From Chondromyces crocatus (GTDB taxonomy: Bacteria; Myxococcota_A; Polyangia; Polyangiales; Polyangiaceae): a DNA stretch of 64,000 bases. Every line of letters starts with the position of its first letter. The first letter of the stretch is position 1. This document shows, in pieces, positions 54,286 to 63,200 of the stretch. The translations under genes were made by a program, and so were the position numbers. The DNA lies in NCBI RefSeq assembly GCF_001189295.1, contig NZ_CP012159.1:2308001-2372000 (forward strand), given 5' to 3'. The notes beneath the pieces were generated by a model. The model was not told where the DNA came from. It did no database searches and saw only the letters and a list, made by a program, of their open reading frames with translations.

Positions 54286-55817
54286 AGCTCTCTCGAACCT
54301 CGCGAAATGCGCGTGCCATCTGGTGGCTCCTCGCCGCGCTTTGGTTCCTCGCACTCCCGACGACGGCGATGGCCGCGCCCGTCCGCGTCGGCTCCAAGGC
54401 GGACACGGAGGCGGTGATCCTGGGAGAGTTCTGCGCGGCCTTCCTCCGCGCCTCGGGCATCGACGCCGTCTACCGACGCGACCTCAATGGCGGGACCCAG
54501 GTGCTCTGGCGGGCCCTCCAGCAAGGCGAGATCGACCTCTACCCCGAGTACACGGGCACCCTCTCCCGCGATCTCCTCCATGACGCGCAGCTCACCACCA
54601 CGGCGGCCCTCCGTGCCCGCCTCACGCCCCTCGGGCTCGGGCTGACGGAGCCGCTCGGCTTCGAGAACAACTACGCCATCGGCGTCCGTGAGGAGCGGGC
54701 CACGGCCCTCGGCCTCACCCGCATCTCCGACCTGCAGGGCCATCCATCGCTGCGCTTCGGCTTCAGCCACGAGTTTCTCGACCGCCCGGAGGGATACCCG
54801 GGTCTCCGTGCGGCGTATCAGCTCCCGCAGACCAGCGTCTCCGGCCTCGATCATGACCTCGCCCTCAGGGCCGTGGTCGATGGCGCCATCGACGCGACCG
54901 ACGTGTACACCACCGACGCGGAGATCGCCCTCCACCGCCTGCGCGTGCTCGACGACGATCGACGGCATTTCCCCCGCTACGAGGCGGTCCTGCTCTACCG
55001 GGATACCCTCTCCCCGGAGGCCCTTGCGGCCCTGCGCTCCCTCGAAGGCCGCATCTCTCGCGACGCGATGATCCAGCTCAACGGCCGCGCCAAGCTGAAC
55101 AAGGAGCCCGAGGCGCAGGTCGCCGTGACGTTCCTCCGTGAGACCCTCGGCGTCGGCGACGCGAGCGCTTCGACGGCCGGACGCCTCCCGCAGATCGCCC
55201 AGCGCACCCGCGAGCATCTCACCCTCGTCGGCATCTCGCTCTTCTTCGCCGGCCTTCTCGGCCTCCCTCTGGGTCTTCTCGCCGCCCGCCGTCCTCGCTT
55301 CGGCCAGGCTGTCCTCGGTTTGCTCGGCGTCGTGCAGACCATCCCCTCGCTCGCGCTGCTCGTCTTCGTGATGCCCCTCCTGGGCATCGGGACCGCGCCT
55401 GCGGTGGTCGCTCTCTTCCTGTACAGCCTGCTTCCCATCGTCCGCGGCACCGCCACGGGCCTGCTCGACATCCCGCTCTCGCTGCGGGAGTCGGCTGAAG
55501 CCTTGGGACTTTCGAGCTGGGCGTCCCTCGCGCGCGTCGAGCTTCCGCTGGCCACCCGATCCATCCTCTCGGGCATCAAGACTGCGGCCGTCATCAACGT
55601 GGGGACGGCGACGCTCGGCGCGCTCATCGGGGCGGGAGGCTACGGCCAGCCCATCCTCGTGGGCATCCGTCGAGACGACCTCGCCACCATCCTCGAAGGC
55701 GCCATCCCGGCGGCGGTGCTCGCGCTCGTCGTCCAGGGCTGCTTCGAGATCCTGGAACGACGCTTGCTGCCCAGCGGCTTGAAGGCTCCGAGCAAACAAG
55801 AGGACGTCTCCACGTGA
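54282..55817 (+). CDS. Opu-type fused binding protein and permease
   Basis: A 511-residue fusion. A signal peptide (residues 12-33) precedes an OpuC/OsmF-type binding domain (VRVGSKADTEAVILGEF, then IDLYPEYTGTL with the aromatic pocket residues, and ATDVYTTDAEI) to about residue 290. The permease half has five to six helices and the conserved ESAEALGLSSWASLARVELP coupling loop plus GAGGYGQPILVGI. In EgtU, SpaOpuC and similar fusions the permease comes first and the binding domain second; here the order is reversed. Ligand cannot be read from sequence: choline, glycine betaine or ergothioneine are all possible. Start GTG overlaps the ATPase stop. Confidence 0.85.
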   Translation: MKLSRTSRNARAIWWLLAALWFLALPTTAMAAPVRVGSKADTEAVILGEFCAAFLRASGIDAVYRRDLNGGTQVLWRALQQGEIDLYPEYTGTLSRDLLHDAQLTTTAALRARLTPLGLGLTEPLGFENNYAIGVREERATALGLTRISDLQGHPSLRFGFSHEFLDRPEGYPGLRAAYQLPQTSVSGLDHDLALRAVVDGAIDATDVYTTDAEIALHRLRVLDDDRRHFPRYEAVLLYRDTLSPEALAALRSLEGRISRDAMIQLNGRAKLNKEPEAQVAVTFLRETLGVGDASASTAGRLPQIAQRTREHLTLVGISLFFAGLLGLPLGLLAARRPRFGQAVLGLLGVVQTIPSLALLVFVMPLLGIGTAPAVVALFLYSLLPIVRGTATGLLDIPLSLRESAEALGLSSWASLARVELPLATRSILSGIKTAAVINVGTATLGALIGAGGYGQPILVGIRRDDLATILEGAIPAAVLALVVQGCFEILERRLLPSGLKAPSKQEDVST

Positions 55818-56016
55818 GCCTGCTTCGCACGCGACGTTCACACGATCTCCGCCGCGTCGTGCGGACGGGCCTCGCGCCTCGTCGCGCGCTACATGCAGCG
55901 TCTCGACTTCACGATCAAAGAGGAGACTTCGTATGCCCTACCATGCCGCTGTTCGAACCACGCAGAGCCACCTGCCGTCGCCGTCGTGCACGCGCCCTCT
56001 TCGCAAAGCGAGGACC

Positions 56017-57525
56017 ATGGGACTCCGCCTCTTCGGCATGAGCATGCTGGCGTTGCTCCTCTCCGCCTGCGGCGGCAGCGAGGGGAACGAGGCGACCCCT
56101 CCCGAGCCGTGCAGCGGCTTGAAAGGCCGAACCTTCGGTGAAGGGATCGTCGACGAAGCGACCTCGAGCAATGGGGAGTGCAAGGTGAACGGCTCGATCC
56201 GCACCGACTTGCGCTTCCAGATTCACCTCCCGGACACCTGGAACAAGAAGCTCGTCTTCGGTGGAGGGGGCGGCTGGGATGGGATGATCCTGCCGTTCAC
56301 CTACTCCCCTTCCACGTCCGGTGGATACGTGCTGGTCTTTTCGAACGGCGGACACGAGTCTGACGCCGCGGTCCCTCCATTCGACGCCTCGTTCGCGCTG
56401 AACAACCCTCAGGCGAGGGAGGATTTCGCCTACCTCTCCAGCCACGCAACACTCCTGGTGGCTCGAGACATCGTCCGTGCCCATTACGGAGAAGCCCCGG
56501 CCCGCAGCTACTTCGAGGGCTGCTCCAACGGCGGACGCGAAGCCCTGATGCAGGCCACGCATTTTCCCGAGGACTACGACGCCATCGTCTCCCGCGCTCC
56601 GGCCTACGATTTCACCTCCTTGTTGCTCGCGTTCCTGAACAACGCCAAGCAAGTTCGCCACACGGCCGGTGGTGCGCTCGACGTGGTGAAGCTGAGGCTC
56701 CTCTCGAATGCCGTGCTCCAAGCGTGCGACGCGCTCGATGGACTCGAGGACGGCATCGTCAGCGATCCCGCGCGCTGCACCTTCGACCCTGCGGCTCTTC
56801 GCTGCGCTCCTGGGACCGAGGGAAGCGACTGTCTCACCGACGCTCAGATGGACACGGTGGCCACCGTCTATTCGCCGTACGTATTGAACAATGGAACCAC
56901 GCTGTACCCAGGCTGGGGACCTGGAGGAGAGAGCAACGCGGATGGGTGGCCCATGTGGCTGGGCACGAGCGCCACCACACCCATGGCCGGTCAGCATGTG
57001 CTGGCCGAGGGGCTGGTCAAGTACTGGCTCATGGAGGAGCCGGACTACGACGTGTCCACGTTCGTCCCGGAGGAGCACCTCGACCGGATCGCCGCAGCGT
57101 CGGCGATGCTCGATGCCACCCCGGATCTCGCTGCCTTTTTCGCGGCGGGTCGCAAGCTGATCCTCGCCCATGGCACCACGGACTGGGCGATCAGCTACAA
57201 GAGTTCCATCGATTATTTCGAGGAAGTCTCAGGTGCCGTGGGAGGCGCCGCGGTGCGCGATGCATCCATGGAGTTCTTCCTTCAGCCTGGGGTGCAGCAC
57301 TGCCAGGGAGGTGACGGACCCGACGTGATCGATCTTCTCGAAGCTGCGGATCGCTGGGTGGAGGCGGGCGAGCGCCCCTCCGCGCAGGGCTTGATCGCGG
57401 AGAAGCGCGATGGTGGCGGTGAGCCTACGCTCCGCCGGCCGCTGTGCCCGTATCCGACGTTCCCCCAGTACAAAGGCAGCGGTGACCCTGCCTCCGCCGA
57501 CAGCTTCTCCTGCGTGGCTCCCTGA
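56017..57525 (+). CDS. Tannase/feruloyl esterase family lipoprotein
   Basis: A 502-residue lipoprotein with a signal ending LLLSAC (Cys near 18). The tannase/feruloyl esterase CS-D-HC motif is complete: Cys169-Ser170 in EGCSNGGREAL, Asp389 in HGTTDWAIS, His428-Cys429 in GVQHCQGG, the two Cys forming the family's disulfide beside the active site. The Ca-binding lid segment CDALDGLEDGIVSDPARC is present. It should cleave ester bonds of gallate or hydroxycinnamates from plant material. The frame is open from 55933; the ATG at 56017 behind GCGAGG starts the signal. Alone on the plus strand. Confidence 0.87.
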   Translation: MGLRLFGMSMLALLLSACGGSEGNEATPPEPCSGLKGRTFGEGIVDEATSSNGECKVNGSIRTDLRFQIHLPDTWNKKLVFGGGGGWDGMILPFTYSPSTSGGYVLVFSNGGHESDAAVPPFDASFALNNPQAREDFAYLSSHATLLVARDIVRAHYGEAPARSYFEGCSNGGREALMQATHFPEDYDAIVSRAPAYDFTSLLLAFLNNAKQVRHTAGGALDVVKLRLLSNAVLQACDALDGLEDGIVSDPARCTFDPAALRCAPGTEGSDCLTDAQMDTVATVYSPYVLNNGTTLYPGWGPGGESNADGWPMWLGTSATTPMAGQHVLAEGLVKYWLMEEPDYDVSTFVPEEHLDRIAAASAMLDATPDLAAFFAAGRKLILAHGTTDWAISYKSSIDYFEEVSGAVGGAAVRDASMEFFLQPGVQHCQGGDGPDVIDLLEAADRWVEAGERPSAQGLIAEKRDGGGEPTLRRPLCPYPTFPQYKGSGDPASADSFSCVAP

Positions 57526-57551
57526 GCCGCGTCTCCGGGCTCGACGGTCGA

Positions 57552-58460
57552 TCAGGGGGCGAGCGGCCTGGCGAAGACCCCCAGGTGATTCGCCACGGGC
57601 CGCTCTCGACCCGGGATCCGCGAGTGGACGGGGGTGTTGAGTGCCTCTGGCTTCCCGCCTTGCCCAGCGATCACCAGGGCCGTCGAGCCTCCCCCATCCA
57701 GCAGCGCGGCGTCGTGCCCCCCGTGCCGCTCGATCAGGGCCACCAGCTCGGCAAGCCCCATCCCCACGCTGTAGTTCGGTTGCCGCCCGTCCACGGCGAC
57801 CAGGAGGAGTCGTTGGCGATCGCGGTCCAGGGCCACTGCGCTGCGCGGGTGAGGGTCCCGCGCGAATGCCGTGTCGGCGACGCGAGGCTCCCCTCGTTCG
57901 AGCAGCATGATGCCGGAGATGGCCTCGTCGTGTTCCCCGAGAGCAGCGTCGAAGGCCACGCCACGGTCCTGGCTCAAATACAGTGTTCGCGGGCGTGGGT
58001 TGCGCCGCTCACGGGAGTACACCACCCCGCTGGACGCCGCCTCGCCGTCGACGGAGACCGGGTCGCCGCTGTGAGGATAGTAGTCCCAGGGCCAGTTGGA
58101 CCACCACGGCTCGAAGAAGTCCCCATTGAGGGCGATCTGGACGCCGAACTCGCTCAGGAACGCCGACGTCGTACGGCCAATCAGAGGGCGACTCAAGGCG
58201 GGGTCACCCGGGGTCACAAGGAACCCGATGCCGGGCGCTCTCAGGTCGATCGCAACCACGTGGGCGATGCTCGGCCGCGGGGATTCGCTCACCTCCCGCG
58301 TGTAGACGACCCCCTGGAACAGCAGGCGTTGCGTATTCGCTGGTCGTGTTCGGTGGGTGTACGCGAAGTACAGGAGACCGGTCACGAGGAGGAGCCCGAA
58401 GAGAGCGCCGGCCGCGGTCCGAAGTGAGCGCGCGATCCTCCCTCGTCGCGCGGTACTCAA
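57552..58460 (-). CDS. Phosphodiester glycosidase family protein (NAGPA/DUF2233)
   Basis: A 302-residue protein with an N-terminal membrane anchor (residues 15-33, TAAGALFGLLLVTGLLYFA). The exposed part is an NAGPA-like domain: ALNGDFFEPW, PRSAVALDRD and HDAALLDGGGSTALVIAG, where the DGGGS motif is the family hallmark. Mammalian NAGPA uncovers mannose-6-phosphate; bacterial members are poorly understood and may hydrolyse wall-linked sugar phosphodiesters. The TTG start overlaps the stop of the alpha/beta hydrolase gene by four bases (TTGA), so they are coupled. Confidence 0.85.
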   Translation of the reverse strand: MSTARRGRIARSLRTAAGALFGLLLVTGLLYFAYTHRTRPANTQRLLFQGVVYTREVSESPRPSIAHVVAIDLRAPGIGFLVTPGDPALSRPLIGRTTSAFLSEFGVQIALNGDFFEPWWSNWPWDYYPHSGDPVSVDGEAASSGVVYSRERRNPRPRTLYLSQDRGVAFDAALGEHDEAISGIMLLERGEPRVADTAFARDPHPRSAVALDRDRQRLLLVAVDGRQPNYSVGMGLAELVALIERHGGHDAALLDGGGSTALVIAGQGGKPEALNTPVHSRIPGRERPVANHLGVFARPLAP

Positions 58461-59500
58461 GGCTCCAGCGCTGCCCCCGTGGATGCTGCCGCCACGACGT
58501 CCAGGATGGCCTGCGCCGTCGCATGCGCGTGATCCTGACGGAAGGTCAGCGATGTATGCGTGCCGTCGAGGATCGACCGCTGCACGCTGTTGGTCGAGAG
58601 AGTCATCATCTCACTTTGCAGCGCCAGCCACTCGGAGGACGACCCCTCGACCGCCGTCAGGACGATGAGTGGGTGGTGCCCGAGCCCTGCGGTCGCTTTC
58701 ACCTGGGCATCGGTGGCTGGTCGCGCTGCGCGTTCGGCGACCTGGTTCTCCCAGTGCCTGGGCAATGACCAGAACATCCTCATCTCCGCGCGCTGCTGGG
58801 GAGGGAGGTCCTCGAAGTCGAGCTTGCCGCCGAGATCGAAGAACAGGCGCATCACGCCGAGGCGCGCCATCATGGACATCATCGGCAGGTTCCGGCTGTA
58901 GGCCTCATCCTGGGCCCGTTGTTCGGGGGAGGTCCCGCTGTCCTTGTCGGGGTAGGCCGCGTCGACCAGCACCATGCCTGCCACGTCCTCGGGATGCTCG
59001 TCGGCGTACAGGCGCATGTGCAGCCCGCCGAGCGAGTGCCCAGCCAGCACGAAAGGGCCTTCCACGCCAGCGCGGGTCAAGAGTGCGCGCAGCTCGCGAG
59101 CGTGCTGCGCCGCGTCGCGAGGCTCCGGCCCATCCTCGCTCCAGCCCCATCCTGCCCGATCGTAGGAGCAGACGTGCGCGCTGGCCGCCACCTCCGGCTG
59201 CACCCAGGCCCAGAGGATCGAGCTACCTCCGCCGATTGCGTCCAGGATCACGGTGGGCTTTCGGGGCGTGGGCGTCCCCTGGCAATTCAAGTGCAGCGAA
59301 TAACCACCGATGTCCACCCTGCGGCCTGGCGGCGGATAGCGGCGCTCGTCCCTCCAGGTCCCCACCTGCTGGTAGACGGCGCCCACAATCACCAGGCAGA
59401 CCAAGGCGACCCCGAGCCGAACGAGCACACGGCCGCACCAGGCCAACACGCTGCGCCTGGTGGATCGAACACGGAGAGGGGGGGAAGATGGGGAGGGCAT
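58457..59500 (-). CDS. Alpha/beta hydrolase, membrane-anchored
   Basis: A 347-residue alpha/beta hydrolase with an N-terminal membrane helix (residues 27-45). The nucleophile elbow is LAGHSLGGLHM, the oxyanion region is ILDAIGGGSSILW, the SYDRAGWGWSEDG motif is typical and the acid and His fall in LIVLTAVEG and DGTHTSLTFRQDHAH. Substrate unknown. It is the first gene of a two-gene unit with the phosphodiester glycosidase; together they might work on cell-envelope material. The start codon ATG follows GGGGAAGATGGGGAGGG-type purines on its other strand rather than a clear ribosome site. Confidence 0.82.
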   Translation of the reverse strand: MPSPSSPPLRVRSTRRSVLAWCGRVLVRLGVALVCLVIVGAVYQQVGTWRDERRYPPPGRRVDIGGYSLHLNCQGTPTPRKPTVILDAIGGGSSILWAWVQPEVAASAHVCSYDRAGWGWSEDGPEPRDAAQHARELRALLTRAGVEGPFVLAGHSLGGLHMRLYADEHPEDVAGMVLVDAAYPDKDSGTSPEQRAQDEAYSRNLPMMSMMARLGVMRLFFDLGGKLDFEDLPPQQRAEMRMFWSLPRHWENQVAERAARPATDAQVKATAGLGHHPLIVLTAVEGSSSEWLALQSEMMTLSTNSVQRSILDGTHTSLTFRQDHAHATAQAILDVVAAASTGAALEP

Positions 59501-60270
59501 TCGGGCTTTCGAGCGCGTCGATGGCGGATGCCCTGCAGGAGATGCCTCCGCCTCTGGGGGTGGGTTCGCCGTGAAGCGAACCCGCGGAGGGTGTCAAACC
59601 ATTCCCACGATGTCAATCGAGCCGGCTGCACTCGAACGGTGGTCAATCACATCGAATGACTCGGCGCTCCCGAATGTCGACATCGATGCGACGACGAACC
59701 ATTGCATCTACATGGACCATGAAATCGTGGTGACGCGCCACAGAGTCGACCCCCTTCCGGATGGCAGCATCCGTAGATCTGTGGATCTGTTGGAATTTTC
59801 TCGGATGGTCTGCGAGGCAAAATGACCCATACGACACGGGGCGATGTTGGCACCCGACTCACTCCGACCCTGCCTTGACAGTCGAAAAGGGCTTACGTTA
59901 GTTCTTTGCACGTGCGCTCTTTCGCCAGGGCGATCGGAATACTGCGTGCTCAGCAAGGAGGACGCTGGGGCTCAGCTCATTCTCCTGACACGTGCCCGAC
60001 ACGTCAGATTCAGGAGGGGCGAACTGAAGCCTGCTGTAATTGCGCTGAGTGACCTGCGCCATCATCGCCGCCCATCGGCTGCGAGAGCGCTGAGTGTCAC
60101 ATCGACGCGCATGCCTACCTGGCACCCGCTCGCACGCTTATCCGTGTTGGCTCCAGCTTTTTAGCCTCGCTCGACGAGGAGAGCGCGCCAGCCGAGACGA
60201 CGAGGAGCCTCGTGGCCCTCGACGGCGCTTTCGCCGCAATGCCTGCCGACGATGTCTTGGAGATCGACGT
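59501..60270. other. Intergenic region upstream of the NRPS gene
   Basis: These 770 bases lie between a minus-strand hydrolase gene and the plus-strand NRPS gene. A 71-codon frame from about 59611 to 59825 (MSIEPAALERWSITSNDSAL onward) and a frame ending DDVLEIDV at 60274 have no recognised domains and no good start, so I do not call them. The stretch from about 59600 is less GC-rich than the rest and should contain the NRPS promoter and the hydrolase promoter. No terminator or riboswitch was recognised. Confidence 0.5.
59875..59903 (+). promoter_or_regulatory. Candidate NRPS promoter
   Basis: A perfect -35 hexamer TTGACA lies at 59875-59880. The best -10 at 16-18 bases is poor (TTAGTT at 59898-59903), and TACGTT at 59894 is better in sequence but only 13 bases away. 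It is about 370 bases ahead of the NRPS start, so a long leader would be required. Confidence 0.3.
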
Positions 60271-63200
60271 ATGAGCTTGACCCAGTTCCTCTCGAATCTG
60301 TCGCAGCTGGGCGTGAGCCTGTGGATCGAGGGAGATCGGCTCCGGATCCGCGCTCGTAAAGATGTGCTGACACCATCTCTCCGCTCCGAGCTGGAAGCGC
60401 GGCGCGAAGAGATTCTTGCGTTCCTGTCGCACCAGAAGAAGAACACATCGCCGCAGGGAGCCGAGATTTCCGTGGCTTCTCGCGATGGCGACCTGAAGCT
60501 GTCTTCCGGGCAACTTCGCTTCTGGGTCCTGGACAAGCTGGTCCCCGACAGCCCGCTCTACAATCTCTTCTTCGGCATTCGCATGTCCGGGCCTCTCGAC
60601 GTGAGCGCCCTCGAGCGGAGCGTCACTGCCCTGGTCACCCGGCACGAGGTACTTCGTACGGTTTTTCCGGAGTCGAATGGCCAACCACGACAGGTCGTAC
60701 TCGCTCCCGACGCGGTGGTGATCTCGCACTGTGACCTGACCCACGTGAATGAGGCAGATCATGAGCGAGCGCTGGCCGAACGTTGCTCCATGATGAGCCG
60801 TGAGACCTTCGAGCTCGCGCGAGGGCCGCTGCTCCAGCTCGCGCTTGTGAGGCTCGGCCCGGAGGACCACGCATTGCTCGTTCTCCAGCATCACATCATC
60901 TCTGATGCCTGGTCGATTGGTGCATTCGTGGGTGATCTGGTCTCGCTCTATCGCGCGCTGTCAGCGGGGCAGACGCCGGCGCTGCCTCCCCTTCCCATTC
61001 AGTATGCCGACTACGCGCAATGGCAGCGCGCTCGCGGCGCCGAGATGGATGAGCACCGGCGCTTCTGGGGGGGCCTGCTCGCCGGGATCCCGAGACTGAA
61101 CATGCCCACCGACAAACCGCGTACGGGCAATCTGTCTCATCGCGGCGGTGCATTTCCTGTGGCATTGCCGGCGGACCTCTCCGACGCGCTCAAGGCGCTG
61201 GTCAAGCGCGAGGAGTGCACGCTGTTCGTCGCGCTTCTGGCAGCCTATGGCGCGCTCCTGCACCGCTGTACCGGGCAGACCGATTTCGCGATTGGAACCG
61301 AAGTGGCCAACCGCGATCGGCCAGAGCTGCGCCCCCTGATCGGGTACTTCGTCAATACCCTGGCGCTACGCCTGGATTTCTCGGGCGATCCCACCTTCAC
61401 CGAGCTGCTCGCCCGGGCGCGTACGACGTCGATGGAGGCGTTTGCCCACGCCGAGCTGCCATTCGATGAAATGGTGGAGGCCGCGCGCGTCCCCAGAGAG
61501 GGGGCGGACAATCCGCTCTTCCAGGTCAACCTCGCCCTGGAGAGCATCGCCACCCCGGATCTGGAGATGCCGGGAATGCGCTGGCGCCCCTTCTCCGGCA
61601 CCCTGGATGGCTCGGTCGAGGGAACCTCGAAGTTCGAGCTGAACCTGATCGTGAGTGATTCTCCCGAGGGGATCGCTGGCGTTCTGGAGCACAGCACCGA
61701 TCTCTTCGACACCGCGACCATTGCGCGGTGGGTCGGCCATCTTCATGTGCTTCTCCGCGGGATCGTCGACAATCCGGGGCGCAGGTTGTCCGAGCTGCCT
61801 CTCCTGAGCGAGGAGGAGCGGCACCGAGCGCTCGTCACCTGGAACGCGACGCAGGCCGATTTCCCCGACCCGTGTCTGCACGAACTCTTCGAGCAGCAGG
61901 TCGTCCGGACCCCCGACGCCGAGGCCGTCGTTTTCGGCCAGCGCCGGATGAGCTACCGCGAGCTGAATCGCAGGTCCAATCAGCTCGCCAGGATCCTGCG
62001 GGAGCGTGGCGCCCGCCCGAACACGCTCGTGGCTGCCGTGCTCGACAAGGGCTGGGAGCAGGTCGTCGCGGTCCTGGCCATTCTCAAGGCGGGGGCCGCC
62101 TACGTGCCCATCGATCCCCACCTGCCGCCGGAGCGGCTCCGGCACCTTCTGGAGCACGGTCAGGTCCAGCTCGCGCTCACCCAGGCCGTGCACGACGCCG
62201 AACTCACCTTTCCCGAGGGCGTGCTGCGCTTCACCGTCGACGTCTTCGACCCCACCGACGACGATGATCGCAACCTCGATCGGGTGCAGGGGCCCGAGGA
62301 TCTCGCGTATGTGATCTACACCTCGGGCTCGACCGGGCTGCCGAAAGGGGTCGTGCTCGATCACCGCGGTCCGGCGAATACGATCCTCGACCTCAACGAG
62401 CAATTCCACGTCGGTCCGGGCGACAAGGTGCTCGCCCTGTCGGCGCTGAATTTCGACCTCTCGGTGTACGACATCTTCGGACTGCTTGCCGCGGGCGGGA
62501 CGGTCGTCCTCCCCGAGCCTTCTGCACTGCGCGAGCCCTCCGCCTGGGCCGCGCTCCTCGTGGCGGAACGGGTGACGATCTGGAACACCGTCCCTGCGCT
62601 CATGGAGATGCTCGTCGACCATGCCTCCGGCCACCCGGAGGCGCGCATCGACACGCTCCGCGCCGTGTTCATGAGCGGCGACTGGATCCCCGTCACGCTG
62701 CCCGATCGCATCAAGCGCCTCGTCCCGGGCGCGGCGGTCATCAGCATGGGTGGAGCGACCGAGGCGTCCATCTGGTCGATCCAGTATCCCATCGAGCACG
62801 TCGATCCGTCGTGGCGCAGCATCCCCTACGGCCGCCCGATGCGAAACCAGCGCTTCTACGTGCTCGATCAAGCGCTGGAGCCGTGTCCCGTCGGCGTCGA
62901 GGGCGCCCTGTTCATCGGTGGTGTCGGCCTGGCCAAGGGCTACTGGCGCGAGGAGGCACTCTCGGCAGCCTCCTTCATCGTGCATCCCAGGACCGGCGAG
63001 CAGATTTACCGCACTGGCGATCAAGGCAGGTACTTCCCCGACGGGACCATCGAGTTCCTCGGCCGCCGGGACTTCCAGGTCAAGATCCGCGGCTTCCGCA
63101 TCGAGCTGGGCGAGATCGAGTCCACGCTCATGAGCCACCCCGGCGTGCGCGAGGCGGTCGTTCTCGCGCGCGAGGATGTCCCCGGCGACAAGCGCCTCGT

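Noticed and set aside
59611-59825. Possible 71-codon gene starting MSIEPAALERW
   Set aside because: Codon use is not distinctive, there is no ribosome site and no recognised family; kept only as a remark on the intergenic region.
60053-60274. Frame ending DDVLEIDV that overlaps the NRPS start
   Set aside because: It has no ATG until ten codons before its stop, so a real coupled gene is unlikely.
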